A stretch of 64,000 nucleotides of DNA from assembly GCA_964017155.1 (NCBI GenBank), contig OZ024862.1, positions 43,022,807 to 43,086,806 on the forward strand, read 5' to 3'. Each line of letters opens with the position of its first letter. Within the stretch, counting starts at the first letter, position 1. The stretch is from Oasisia sp. SBJ-2009. Lineage: Eukaryota; Annelida; Polychaeta; Sabellida; Siboglinidae. Under the pieces are notes generated by a model that saw nothing but the letters and a program-made list of their open reading frames with translations, was not told the DNA's origin and did not search any database. The translations under genes and the position numbers were made by a program. Below, one piece after another: positions 25,214-37,357 of this stretch.

Positions 25214-26359
25214 GGGGAAACTCGGGGAAAACGGGAGAGTTAACGTTCCGCTGTTCGTAGCATCCACAGTTTATTATGTATCTGCCAAACACTCCACGGC
25301 ACAATAGGGCATGGTACTGTGTTTCTGTTGACACCATTATTTTTTTTTTTATAAATGGGGACTATCCTATTTCACCATTTCCCATTTTACCCGCATGTAT
25401 TAGCAAAATGATATTTTGATCCTGCATATTTAGTTGCGTAATTCACTAATATGATTTGGCCCTACATATTCACGACTTTTATTTTAGGTAATTGATATAC
25501 TAGAACTAGCCAAATGCAATCAGAATAGCCATGCGACATGGTAAGGCTGTATGTAAGCATAATATTATATTAAAATATCATACTTCTTTGTGAATTTCGT
25601 TTGCAATTTTTCACATATTTATACACCATCCTGTAATCTGAAGAAAAAAATATATAAAATTCTAACTCAAGTATGTTCATATTCAAATTTAAATGCATTT
25701 TGTTTATTTATACAGACATTCATGAGGCGAACGACTATAAGTTATAATTATAGTTGGAGAACAAAATTCATTCTCGGCAAACCCCAAATTAAACTGTTCA
25801 CAAAACTGTTCTGATATAGGTAAGGCCTACGATTATTTTACTCAGACATATCAATACACTATTTTTTTTAATCCGACGTGACAGTGTGTAACCGTTATTC
25901 ACTAGTGGTACATGTTTGAAACTTCTGTTGGGCGATCATTAAGCAGTTATCATCTCTATGTAAAATGGGATCATCCAATTTTGCCCGCATTTGAATATCC
26001 CACTTTGCCCGTAATAGGCATGGGTTAATCAAACTGATGTACATAATTATCGTTCACTCTCACGGAAAACTGCTATACGCTGAAACACTCATAAACTAAC
26101 ACTACATCTTTACTTTACGACATTCGAAGTTACTTAGCAAAGTATGATGGATCGTTAAACAAACAATTTAGCAAGGGGTCAAAGTTTATTTACGATTGTT
26201 CCCATCCGCGCACAGAATTGTATGCAAATTGCTTTGTATAGTAGTTAGCAGATGCCGCTACGCTATTAGAAAGCGAAAATACGCCTTTTGGCAACTATAT
26301 TCTTTGCATACATTGATTTCCCATATTACCCGAATATCCCATTTTGCACGGGTTTCCCC
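25214..26359. mobile_element. 1.15-kb TA-flanked TIR element, non-autonomous
   Basis: It begins GGGGAAACTCGGG at 25214 and ends CCCGGGTTTCCCC-like at 26359: the right end reads GCACGGGTTTCCCC, whose inverse matches the left end across about 20 positions with a few mismatches. Both ends abut TA (25212-25213 and 26360-26361), as in Tc1/mariner-type target sites. Subterminal motifs 'cccattttacccg' (~25381), 'ccaattttgcccgc' (~25976), 'cccactttgcccg' (~25999), 'cccatattacccg' (~26319) and 'cccattttgcacg' (~26337) repeat the terminus. There is no transposase ORF. Confidence 0.75.
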
Positions 26360-26619
26360 TACATACACAAACTTTGTATACAATAATACATATAACCACT
26401 TCCTCGTTAAAAACCCTCTATAGTAGTTTGGTATTTTTTTTAAGTAATTACAATTCCAGACATACAAATTGCGACATAAAAGCGTATTCCACTTCTATCG
26501 TAGACGTAGGCGATAAGCATCCAGCTGGCTGCAGCTCAAGAGCCGATAGGCCGACGAAAATGTCATCATTCTCAATGTGAGTGATGGCTAATGACTATAA
26601 ATATATCAACACAACAATT

Positions 26620-26768
26620 CAAATTAATAGTTGAGTGAACTGGAGCAATGTAGATTCAAAAAAACTTGCCCAAGGTTTTACATGGCAGCACAGGTTTCGA
26701 ACAAAGGCCCTCTTAGTTGAGAGTCTGATACCCTACCCATGAGCCACTGCGCTGCCACTGCATGGGTG
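26620..26768 (-). mobile_element. SINE family 2, head half
   Basis: On the minus strand, 'gcagtggctcatgggtag' (A box) is followed by 'tgttcgaaacctgtgctgcc' (B box). Then come 'cttgggcaagttttttt' and 'cattgctccagttcactca', colinear with the copy at 5911. The 3' half is missing. Confidence 0.75.
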
Positions 26769-27480
26769 AGGGTGGCATCTTTTTCTTCCTTTTCTCTTTC
26801 TTCTTCATTTTTTTTGTCACTATGTTTCTGTCAACAGACTCCAATTCCTTATACATTGTTCTCTGGTTCTCAATTCTTCTCCCACTCTTTCCAGGTCTCT
26901 CTTAGTGCAGTCCTCCCATCACAACTTCGACCTTCCTCGCCTCAATTTTCTTTCCACTCTCTAGACTAGACGTCTACTCTTTTTCTCAGTTTTCCGTCTC
27001 CCGTTCTTTCCACATAATCGACCCATTTCAGCCAACTTCTCAGTTTCTTCTTAAAACGGCTCAATGTTTAATTAGTTTCATCAGCGTAAGTGGCTACGTG
27101 TTTGTATTTGTCATGTTTCTTATCTGTAGGTTTGGGAGATGTAGCGTGAGGAATATGGTGGACGGATATTGATATGGATATTATGTATGGGCTCATGTCT
27201 CTAATATTATGTCGTTTTTCTCTGCGTGCATGCGTGCGTATGTGTGTGTAGACCTTCTATGTATATGTGCATATGCATGTGTATGTGCATCATATGCATA
27301 TACGTATATATAACAAGTAAGACCATTTCCGATAAAGCATTTTCGATAAAATATTCATATTGGCTATAGTTGCATTTGAGAAGCCAGCCTGTCCTTAATT
27401 TTGCTGGCGATCGTTCGAGAGTTACTCCACCTGGTGGAGTAAATACAGTAGATTTGTTCACAGTCGCTAGATGGCAGTGT
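26769..27480. other. Pyrimidine-rich and GT-rich DNA, no gene recognised
   Basis: A C/T-rich stretch (about 26780-27040) is followed by a GTGTAT/CATATG-rich microsatellite-like stretch (about 27220-27315). I recognise no coding sequence. Confidence 0.4.
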
Positions 27481-27494
27481 TTTTCGTTTTTCCC

Positions 27495-27564
27495 TAGGCC
27501 AATCAAAAATTAGTTCGCTGTATTTTCGTTCGTATACGTTGAATTTCTGAGGAGGTTGACGTTT
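27495..27564 (+). promoter_or_regulatory. Probable 5' UTR/proximal promoter with CCAAT box
   Basis: A CCAAT box (27499-27503) lies about 65 bp before the ATG at 27565. An in-frame TAG at 27511-27513 bounds the reading frame upstream. This is inferred from motif position only. Confidence 0.35.
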
Positions 27565-27595
27565 ATGATGTCTTCTTCAGATCACTCAAATGCCG
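27565..27595 (+). CDS. TAF10: Candidate first coding exon of TAF10
   Basis: ATG at 27565 opens a ten-codon stretch (M M S S S D H S N A) plus one base, ending at a strong donor, G|GTAAGT, at 27596 (phase 1). The second TAF10 exon at 43719 begins in exactly the complementary phase and has no usable start codon of its own. Joining the two gives a GAT codon and a short, polar N-terminus, which suits invertebrate TAF10. If correct, intron 1 is about 16 kb and contains the whole CLIC gene. The alternatives are that this exon belongs to an unknown gene (a phase-compatible acceptor lies at 29740) or that the true first exon is elsewhere, for example the weaker ATG at 41010. Confidence 0.45.
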
Positions 27596-28691
27596 GTAAG
27601 TCAGAAACTTGTTGCGTAGTCTAGTCGCAAACGCTTTTTCGCATTTGGCATGAATATAGCCTTATCGCAGTACCAAAAATTGAGGTACTGAGAGAATAAA
27701 TCTGTTTGTCTTTATGTTTCTGTCATCTCACTGAAAATAAATAAAGATGGCCATGACATGGGCATGGGCATGGCCACTGCCCGATGCATGTGGTCCGGGT
27801 CCTCGGGAAACAATGCCTACGACCATGACGGTGGTGATTCTTTGAATTTAATAAAATGGGCGGATTTTTGATTAATTAACAGTTAAAGTTCGCAGGAGCA
27901 AAGGTTAAATAAACTGAGCGCTTGTGTATACATCCATTTGAAAATGAAAGAAACAGTGACTGTCAGTGTGTCACTGCTTCAAAAAAGGTCTGCGCTAAAA
28001 GGGCTAGTCCGACCAGTCCTTGAGTATCCGTAGGCGTACCAATCAGCAACAACAGAAGACCATTCTGGAGATGGTCCAGCAATGGCAATGCACCGCCAGC
28101 CGCATCCTGCACAATTTCAGCCCCACGACCAGCGCATTCACTGATTCAGCCATGGCAGAGCGGTAAATGGTGGGAATGCCCCTCTGCCTGAATGCACCAA
28201 TTGCCTAGTTGCAATGTTCAAACGCTTGGTCGCAATGCCCCAGCCATTACATTTTCGAAGTGGATATTCTTCCGACTGCCGTAACCTGATTTCGGCCGGC
28301 TAATCTTCCGTGTGTGTAGTTGCGCATGTGCCGTGATCGCAACCCTTGGGTGCATGCATACTGAAGCAGTTGCAGGGAAAATCAGTTTGTTTGTGTCACG
28401 GTCGGCGTTAAAGTTTCCTCTTGGTGTTTTATCCGAGAAGATAGAACATGCAGATGGTGCAGCAGTTGTTCAGTTATAGGCCTATTTGCGTGATTAACGT
28501 ATAGGGCCTACACTGGAAGCGGCTAAAAAAGAATGCCCAATATTGCAGCGCATGCTAACAAACTTCTCAACTACTATTTCATCACGCACAGCTGCATTTT
28601 CAGTGGCTAACACCAGAAACCTTCTCGGAAAAAAGACCAAAACAGGAAAATTTATTTATCGCTGACCGCGATACCGACGAAATCCATGCTA
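27596..28691. other. No gene recognised
   Basis: It includes a moderately GC-rich part (about 27980-28330) with no identifiable protein on either strand. Confidence 0.4.
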
Positions 28692-28890
28692 ACCAGAGTT
28701 GGGTTCGAATACACATTTTAGAATCAAATACAAATACAACTTGGCCAAATCAAATTCAAGTACATTGCTTTTCCAGATTTAAATACAACTACAAATTTCC
28801 AATTCAAATACAATGCTATTTTTTTTTTTCAAATACGATTCAAATACATTGCCATTTTTGACATTTTATTTAAATATGATTCAAATACTG
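28692..28890. mobile_element. Possible hAT-like terminus with CAAATAC subterminal repeats
   Basis: 'cagagttgggttcgaatac' resembles hAT ends of the CAGAGTTGGG class. It is followed by many copies of 'tcaaatac' and 'ttcaaatac', typical of subterminal repeats in such elements. I did not find the other terminus or an 8-bp target duplication. Confidence 0.45.
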
Positions 28891-29739
28891 GTGGGCATTT
28901 TCCATGAAAATTTTGAAAATGGTCTGACATTTTATTCATTGAATTTCAGTGGCATGTTACATGTTTGTGATAGGACATAACTTAAAGTTATAGGAAAGAA
29001 ACAATTTTCAATCATTGCACATGAGGCGTTATGTGAAAATGCTACATCCAACCATTAACACTGAAATTACAACATTTCACTCATCTGAAATGTAAATAAT
29101 TAGTAGCCCTTTATATCCATGTTTTCTGTTACTCTCATGGTTTGCTCAGTTGCTGTTATTTTTTAAAGCCTTAATCTCATGTATTATGACAAAAATATTT
29201 CTGAGTCTGTTCTGCCCCAGTTTTTGTGAAAACGGTTTTTATATAATAAATAACTGTTTATCAGTTAGTATAACAGCTTAATTATTTTATTATCACTTTC
29301 ACAGATCATGTGTTTCTGCTTGCCAATTCTACAGCATTTCTACTTGTTTCCAGCTCTGTGAATGACATCATAAAATAGGTTTGACAATATTAGTAAAATC
29401 ATTGCGGCTTTGTGCTTATGGAAATAATAGGTGGTATTTGCTTGATTCGTGCAGTCTACATATAACTTATAGGACCGATGATCACTGATTAGCTGATTGC
29501 AATACACACTGAATACTACTATTTTTATCCTGTGTCAACAATTAACATTTTGCAGAAATTTTTATTTTTGCAGGTGAGGCTCAGTTGTCAAAAAAAAAAT
29601 TGCCATTTACAGTCACCATAATTCACATTATCCTCCCTGCTATACACTTATCATTTGACCAAAAATGGTGTCTATTATTAATCAGTGTACACAAAATTTA
29701 CTTTTTTTGCTCGTGTGCATTACTTTGTTGCTGTTTCAG

Positions 29740-29868
29740 AGGAAACTCTGGTAGATGGCACCACTTTAGTTTTAGCTGAATATGTGGGGTTGGTTAACCC
29801 TGAAGCACCACAGCACCACTTACCAGGGTTGCCTGTGAAAATAATGTATACATGCAAAAATGAGTGAA
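29740..29868 (+). CDS. Possible alternative exon (uncertain)
   Basis: A good acceptor (tttgttgctgtttcag|AG) is followed by a frame open to a TGA at 29866-29868. Its phase fits the donor at 27596. The translation (EETLVDGTTLVLAEYVGL…) resembles nothing I know. It could be a cassette or terminal exon of the gene starting at 27565, or chance. Confidence 0.2.
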
Positions 29869-30715
29869 TGTTGTATACATTTTGTTAAGTAAAATGTATA
29901 TTTTTATGTATATTTTTGATCACGTGACAAGTGTATATGTGTAGTAAAAGTGTAGTAGATGGGTGATGCAAAGTTTAATGACTCTATAGCCATCCTCATG
30001 GTTTTTTTAACTGCAAATCTACCGAAAAATGTATAGTTGTACTGTCAGTTGTAATGGCTGAATTGGTTATTCAACTTTCTTTGGGTCTTTTCAGAAGACG
30101 GCACTCCAGACCCGGTTTATTATTTACTCAACTTTAGACCTGCATCAACGACCCAGTTTCCTTCCCATTTAGAGCAAGTGGTCATTGCTGCTCATTTATC
30201 ATTGTCAAATGTGATTTTTCACATACAGTTAAAACAGTTTCTGCTAGGCTCAAATCTCAATAACAATTACTTAGTTAAATTTAGTCAAACATTTGATAAC
30301 ATTATACAGGAAATACATTTATAAGTGCATTTACAATGTTTGAAGATAACTTACAAGCTATACATTGTGAATTCCGCTTTATAGAAAGTGGTTGTTTCTA
30401 TGGAAAAGGAGGCAATCATTTTTCAGTAATTCTAACTTTGACCCAGTAGAGAAGTAGATGTTCAGTCTCCACATGGTCAGCTTGTTTCAAGATTGGCTTC
30501 AGCACATGTTGAGGCCTAAGAGAAGGTCTGGTTTTCATCGACATGCCCTGTTCATTGCTGATTTCAAACAGGCAGTGGACTGAGTATTGCTGGACGTAAT
30601 TTTTTTTAAATCATCCAGTTACCAATGTTGCATTTAATGTGGTGAATACAATGTACAGGTGACAAACACCAGAGACAATGTCACTACAGGCTGTATCAAG
30701 ATGTATAGCAAGGTA
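29869..30715. other. AT-rich DNA without recognisable gene
   Basis: I see nothing identifiable. Confidence 0.4.
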
Positions 30716-31432
30716 TTAAAGTTGCATTCTGACATCATTTCCCCTTTTTAACGCATTTTAGAAAAGTCAATGTACACCATGACCGATATTTGCTTATTAG
30801 TATACTTCCTACCACATGTCTCACTTTGTGGTTTTATGCGTTATTTGATCAAATATAAGTTTGCAACAAACAACGGCTCTGGAGTTTCCCAAAAGTCGAT
30901 CTATTTTTACCATCAGAACTCTCCGGTCAACGTAAGTAAACAATGGGGCAAACTAAAAGGCGGTTCCACATATCCACGTTAGTCGCTAGAGGCGCCACTA
31001 GGCAACAATACCCTAGTTATTTAAATCATCCTCAATTAGCCATTGACCGTACAGGCGCGTAGCCAGCGATAGTTTGTATGTGGGCAACTGGACATGCCAT
31101 AAATATGGAGCGTATCGAGCGGTGGCATCTTTGTGAATGTGGTATGTCGTTTCAGTGCGGTCTGCCAATTGTGGTCCGCCTTTTAGTGTGGCCCCCTCCT
31201 GACAGCGCTTTTCACTGGAATTCCCTTCATCGAGGTCTAAACCAATCAGAGAATTCTAACTGGCGAGGCTCACCAGAACAATTTTTCGTCTTTTGCTGCT
31301 TTTTATCTTAAAATGGCATATGTGAAAATAAGTTGATAGGTAGTTGAGGAAAACAATATATAGTGTATGGGGAATGCTGGTTTACTGGGAAATTGTATTT
31401 TAAACATGGCGGAAGTCAGAATGCAACTTTAA
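30716..31432. mobile_element. 717-bp TTAA-bounded TIR element, non-autonomous
   Basis: The left end TTAAAGTTGCATTCTGAC (30716-30733) is a perfect 18-bp inverted copy of the right end GTCAGAATGCAACTTTAA (31415-31432). The outermost TTAA on both sides is compatible with a piggyBac-type TTAA target duplication, although it could be part of the TIR itself. The interior is GC-richer than the surroundings and has no transposase. ORFs inside it, such as 31078-31311, are not recognisable. Confidence 0.85.
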
Positions 31433-32466
31433 GGCCTGGGAAATATATGAAAACTGGCATGTGTTAGAGGTTAGTGTCGGTGTTATGACCTGTATGTGTA
31501 CAATATAATATAATGACAAGTTCTTGGAGACCGTCACATGGGTTGAAAGTTGAAAAAATTAAGAAGAAATCCAAAATATAAATATTTCAAAATTGAAATA
31601 GCATCTTTAAAGAACTTGCCCAAGCACATCACCAACCAACCAATAAGCCCATCAGCAATGAACAGATCTGCAAGCTCAGGTTTTTGTGCTGTGATCCTCA
31701 ATCATTCTGGCAGTGTTCTTCAGTTGACAGGGAGCAGCAGTATTTAAACGAACTCTCTATAGACTGGGTTCAAAGTGTGTGCAGACACTTACTAATGCAG
31801 ACTTTAACAAAGCCATGTTTACGAATAATCAGGCCACTTTGAAGGGTCGAAAGTACCAAACAACACAGACATTTTAAACAGTGTTTCAAGTTTCAACTGC
31901 TGCTTGAATATTCAGTGATTGTCCTAGGGTGTGTTTGACTGCCTGCACCAACTACAGGTGTACATATACCAGTTTGAACTAGCATGTAAATTGTAAACAT
32001 CACAACACTTAACGTCAACTTGTAGTAAAATGTCATTAAAATCTGACTACCTTAGGGTAGTTCCAGCTGATATAATTAGTAGTGTTTACTCCCTGCTTTA
32101 TATCCTGTTGTTTGACAACTGTTATCATTTGTTATTTGCATTAGTGTGCAGCTTCCATGGTTTACACAGTTTTCTGGTTGAGGTTAAACTCTTAAGAACG
32201 TCTGTGGTTAAGTTATTAATTATACACTTGTACTGAATGTCTGAGGTTTATTTAAAAAAGTAGTAGTGCATATATAAAAGGCTGCATTCAGCATGCAAAA
32301 TAACCACTGTAAAATGGTGATATATATAAATTAAAGCATTCCATTGTTACGTTTAAGTGATAACGTTACATGATATGCTAGTTAGTAAATAGGCCACATA
32401 GTAATGTGTAGTGAGGGCGTGACTAGGTGTTGTATCAAAAAGGAAGGACTGCATTGGACTGAGGCA
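31433..32466. other. AT-rich DNA without recognisable gene
   Basis: I see nothing identifiable. Confidence 0.4.
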
Positions 32467-32592
32467 GTGTGCCTGTGTGTCACAGTGTACCTGTGTGTCA
32501 CAGTGTACCTGTGTGTCACAGTGTACCTGTGTGTCACAGTGTACCTGTGTGTCACAGTGTACCTGTGTGTCACAGTGTACCTGTGTGTGCCT
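32467..32592. repeat. Minisatellite, 7 x 18 bp
   Basis: Seven near-identical copies of GTGTACCTGTGTGTCACA; the first has one change and the last diverges at its end. The 18-bp length keeps several frames open on both strands, which explains the overlapping repeat ORFs here. Confidence 0.92.
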
Positions 32593-35020
32593 GTCAGGTT
32601 TCGCAACCTGGATGCTGGGGTGGGCACACAACTGCTAGTAGACTGGCTGCCAGTGATTGACAGCTGTCAGCCCCGCCCATACTGAGACACCCTAGCCTCC
32701 TCTGGGGATTTAGTCAGCATTACTTACTGTACCAGAGTTTTTGTACCTTGAAAAACACTTTGGCTCATGTCAAAGTGTCAGATGTTCAGAGAGCAGTATG
32801 GAGGATTTCGCAGGTTGATATAGTAGGAAAGGATCAAATGCCACTAAGACGTTGGCCGTAACGACAGAGTTACAGTTTGTATGCGCCGCTGGAGTGGAAG
32901 AGTTTTGAGAACATCCCTCAACTGGCTGCAGCAGGAAGGCATGGCCTCATCCTCCTGAGTGATTTGTGGACATTTCAGATTAGGTGTAATCCTGAGTTGT
33001 GTGTGTGTGTGTGTTGTGTGGGGCAGGGTGTGGGCTTGTTGACTGCTGGGTGCTCTAGTATAGCAAGGTGTGTGTGTGTGTCAGTAGTGGAGGTACATGT
33101 ACATCAGCACTGGCGGTGGTCAGAAGTTGTGGTGGACTCGTGTGTGGTGTGGATAGTGTGCTGCAGCGTTTGGAGCACAGTTGCATGCACAAGGTCGAGA
33201 CACCCAGATCATCTGTCTGTGTGAGTAAGTGAGTATCAGGTATACACGCTATCCGAGTCGCTATCCCAGTCGGTGCATACATAGTCAGGCATGCATTGCT
33301 TCATCTTGCAATTGCATTAAGTTTCTACTGATGCAGTGTACTGCTGGTTATTTATAGCTAGTGTCAGTAGTTGAAGTCGGCGACTTCATTGGATTGGATT
33401 AAGTTATTGCTATTAGGCACACCTGTCTGATACGTGGCCTAGCTCAGTCTTGTGTCCAGGATATGCAGATTTTTACAGTATTCAGGTTTAGGGTATTAAG
33501 AGATTCAAATGGTAACATCACCGATAATATGTGGTCTTAACTGAAAAGTTAAGTCTGACTATGATGTCCACAAACTCCATACACAAGCCACTGGTTTGCC
33601 AAATGCATGCAAGGTTTACTCACATTTACAAACTGTATGTGTTATTTTATTTATGCTAGGCTCTCAGTGTTATTTCACTTCCTCCTAAGGTAACTCCCCT
33701 AAAGGGAGCAGGGAATATGTGTCATCAGAGGCATGTAACTAACTACACTTTCATCATCATCTGTAATTTATCTAGTGTGGTGTGTGCTTGGTTAGTCTAC
33801 CACCAAACGTGGAAGCTTCTATTTCCACACACAGGCAGTAGCTGTGGATCTTGCTGTTTCCTCATCTACAGTAGCTTTGTAGCCTGCTGTTTCCACATCC
33901 GCGGTAGCTGTGGAAACTACCGTATCCACAGAAGCTGGTCTCCGTCTCAGCTGCCACTGTTATAAATACACCTGGCCCAGTCATTTAGTACCCCTGAGGC
34001 TCACAACCAACTGTCAGTTACCATGGCAACCTCCGATGGCAGGTTTTTGCCTGAAGTACAACGTTGGTGTGGCATGTTAATGCTGGTTCAGGTCGTGGTG
34101 TGAAATACCTGCATTTGTGGCACAAAGCAGTTATTGAAACCTTTGGAACGTGGATTCACTGAGCACTGGACATGCTAAACTGTACGTGGTCGGAGTTTAG
34201 ATGGATGTGAGGTGGGTTGATGCCTGATTGAGGATGGCCTAGCATTTTTAAACAGTCAGATACAATGGTTTATTCATATACATTCTTTGTGGGTTTTTGT
34301 CAATATATTAGGGATTGAAATACTTACATTGATTTCCCTATGCAGTATTTCATATGCTTGGAAACATTTGAAGTTACCAACTAATCAAACAAATTTTCTG
34401 TAACAACTTGTTTTATTGTTTTCATAAATTTCATTAGTAAGTATAAGCATGTCTGGGTATTTGATTCAGTATGATATGTACAGTCTCAGAGGATTGTTTT
34501 AATTAGAATCCACACTGTAAACTGTGGGTGTCCAATTCATACTTTTGATACATTTATCTCCACCAATGTGTCGTGTCTGGTCTTGCACAGTATATTGGTA
34601 TTTGGTATGTGAACCTCAGTAGCTGGTGAATGTACTATCAGTTGTTGTCCCATTTAACAGACTAATCATGAGGAAGATGGTTCATCAAGGGGTCTGCTTA
34701 AATATTACAACCAGAGATGACAGGACAAACCATTGCGTTGTCAACCTGTTAATTATTAAGAAGCTTTCCGCTTGATCAATGTTGATCCGTTAATCTTGCT
34801 TGCGTGTGCATGAGCTGAAAAAAGGAACCATTCTTGTTTTGAAAATAATCGATCTATGGATATGGCCCCTTAGCAGCTTGTACAGTACCGGGGACATCAT
34901 TGAATAAACAGGAGACAGATAAGATTGACATGAACAGTAGTAGCCGGAAGAAGAGGAGGTGTGCATGTCACTGTCAGTACCGGCCCTCCACCCATTCACC
35001 CAACATTTTGTTGTACTGCT
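32593..35020. other. No gene recognised; degenerate hairpin repeats near 33800-33950
   Basis: Around 33800-33950 a ~40-base theme (gctgtttccac…tagctgtgg) recurs two or three times. It includes a hairpin, 'gtttccaca' / 'tgtggaaac', with an 11-base loop (33887-33917). Otherwise nothing is recognisable. Part may be promoter or 5' UTR of the CLIC gene; an acceptor-like 'gtactgctgcag' ends near 35024. Confidence 0.35.
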
Positions 35021-35140
35021 GCAGGTGCACACTAGAGGGAGCCAGAGTGTGCAGCGCGACTAACCGAGTCGTATCGCTGTGACGAGAGCGAACGAACGAA
35101 GCAGTGTTAACGACTCCTCCGCCTGTGAAGAGCAACAAAG

Positions 35141-35899
35141 ATGGCTGGCGAGAAAGAAGAGAACTCTGTGAGTCCGTCGAACCACCTCGAACTGTTCGTG
35201 AAGGCGGGCAAGGACGGTGAGAACTACGGCGGATGTCCGCAGTGCCAGCGACAGTTCATGGTGCTGCTGATGAAGGCAAACGCCGGGGAGTTGACCTTCA
35301 AGGTGAAGACCGTGAACATGATGAAGCCGCCGGCGGAATTCAAGAAGATGTCGAGCCGCTTACCCGTGCTCGTCCACGGCTCCGAGGTGCTGAGTGACCC
35401 GGATGAAATGATTCAGTATGTGGACGAACATTTCCCGTACCCACCGATGGCGTACAACAACGAGGAGGCGGCGCAGGCATGCATCGACGTCTTCTCGAAG
35501 TTCTCCTTCTACATCAAGGACGTGTCGCACTCGTCGGCGCCGCTCGTCGCTGAGATGCGCAAGCTGAACGCGTACCTGGAGGGCAGCACGCACAAGTTCC
35601 TGTGCCGCGACATCCCCGATCATCTCGACTGTCTCATGCTGCCGAAACTGCAGCACATCCGTGTCGTCGCGAGCGCCGTCAAGGATTTCACGATCCCCGT
35701 CGAGTTCCATGGACTGTGGCGCTACCTGGCGAACGCCTACGAGTACGACGTTTTCCGGCAGACCTGTCCGTCGGACCAGGAGATTATCTACCATTGGCTG
35801 AGCAAGCCAGAGGTGGCGCCACTGCCCAAGGCGAAGGAACATTTGCATTTGACGGACGGCGGGCCTCGGTACTCGTTCGATGTCCCCAAGGCAGATTAA
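35141..35899 (+). CDS. CLIC: Chloride intracellular channel (CLIC/EXC-4) family protein, intronless
   Basis: A complete 252-residue CLIC protein in one uninterrupted frame (family proteins are usually about 240-255). ATG context is good (aaagATGG). The N-terminal thioredoxin/glutaredoxin-like domain begins LELFVKAGKDG (residues 16-26). It carries a CPQC motif (Cys32-x-x-Cys35) at the redox-active site, followed by QRQFMVLLMKA, the segment that becomes the putative transmembrane helix when CLICs insert into membranes. LPVLVHG and DEMIQYVDEHFPYP mark the end of the domain. The all-helical GST-C-like domain follows, with the family hallmark DCLMLPKLQHIRV (~residues 163-176), CPSDQEI and a C-terminal YSFDVP. 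CLICs are soluble glutathione-dependent oxidoreductases and candidate anion channels acting in tubulogenesis and organelle acidification. CLIC genes I know of contain introns; this CDS has none. It is GC-rich relative to its surroundings. The particular CLIC paralogue cannot be assigned. Confidence 0.93.
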   Translation: MAGEKEENSVSPSNHLELFVKAGKDGENYGGCPQCQRQFMVLLMKANAGELTFKVKTVNMMKPPAEFKKMSSRLPVLVHGSEVLSDPDEMIQYVDEHFPYPPMAYNNEEAAQACIDVFSKFSFYIKDVSHSSAPLVAEMRKLNAYLEGSTHKFLCRDIPDHLDCLMLPKLQHIRVVASAVKDFTIPVEFHGLWRYLANAYEYDVFRQTCPSDQEIIYHWLSKPEVAPLPKAKEHLHLTDGGPRYSFDVPKAD

Positions 35900-37351
35900 A
35901 CGCATTCATCGTTGGTGAATATTAATCGTGCTTTGCTGTCTACGATGTGACCGTTTGGTTGTGTCATGTCGAGGAATGGCTGTGCTTCAAACGGTATGCA
36001 GCTCGTTGCTATATGCATGATTGGTCAGTATTGAAGTACAGAACATGGTTGTGTTGGCCGAGGAGTGGATATTATGAACCACGGCCCACTGCGTTAGTTG
36101 CGCTGGTAGTATTTGTAAGTGCTTTACTCACGGTGGTGATGACATACATATTTTATGTGGTCTCAACAATGGAGTTGTGAATTAATTATGTTGTGGTTAA
36201 ATGACATCCACACAATGGGATTATTTATTTATCTGCACCTCGTTAGAACTATTCAAATTACATGTGGGCGACATCATCTGCTATTTTCTGTGGTAATTTT
36301 ACTGCTTTGTTGTAATGTTACAGTGCTCTTATGGTCACTTGTTGTTGCATTTTCATTTTGGCAGTATATATAATTATATGAAATTGCTTTTGGTATTAAA
36401 CACAACAGATACAATTAGGGAGGAAAATAACTTAAGATAACTCTTATCTTTTGCATATCCTGACTAACAGTGCTGTCAGTACAGAGGTATTATAACTGAT
36501 TATACTAGATCAAACGTGATTGAGTTGATTGTGTCTGCATACTTTTGATTCACCCACAAGTGATACTGTCCACCGTAAATGTTTTATTTCGACAGTACAT
36601 ATATAATTATGTCGTCTAGTGTTACCAAAAGCATTGTAGTGGCCTCTTTCAATATACGACACAGCGGTTTCTTCAGTATGAGTGGGACTGTACAGTGAAA
36701 ACCACTACACCAACGGCATGGAGTGAATGTCCAACGTATCGTTTTAGGTACTTAGTACTTGTAGTGCTACTGTTTAGTTGGCGTCTGTCTCCAATTATAG
36801 TTGTTTAATGACGAGGATACACGTGGGTGGGGTTCTAGTCTGTGCTATGAGTTGAATGAGAGTATAAACAGGTGTGCTATTTATGATTTAATTACCAATT
36901 GCTATTGTTTTCTCCCTGAAACCTGACGATTTGGTGCTATTATTATGCATAGTTTTTATTGCATGTGTATTTATTACTCTACATATATTTATTAGTCTTT
37001 AAATTGTTTGATTTGCGAATCTGCTATAAAAGTTTAATATTTTTAACTGCCACTGATTAGGCTACGAATGGGGCTGGTGCTAATTGAGTTTACCGATTTA
37101 ATTTTGAAATCGTTGAATGTTGTTGAGTAGACTTAGAGACGAACTTTGTGGTAGTTGTATTTACTTTGTTAAGGGGTTGTTTTGGGGGGCACAGGTCTGT
37201 ATTTATGTTATCAGCTAGTCTGTTTGAAGTCACAATATTAGTTCATAATTGAATATGTGTAGTCACTGATACATTTTGCATACCGGTGCATCACTTTTAG
37301 ATTGTTTTCTATTCCCGTGGTCAGCTGTCAATGAGTTTGCAGCAGTAGTGC

Positions 37352-37357
37352 AATAAA
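37352..37357 (+). terminator. Possible polyadenylation signal downstream of CLIC
   Basis: AATAAA about 1.45 kb after the CLIC stop codon. Another AATAAA lies at 38876-38881. Either could end a long 3' UTR; transcript data are lacking. Confidence 0.3.

Noticed and set aside
32353..32685. Four overlapping frames on both strands
   Set aside because: All are products of the 18-bp minisatellite.
35360..35905. 181-codon minus-strand frame
   Set aside because: Antisense shadow of the CLIC coding sequence.
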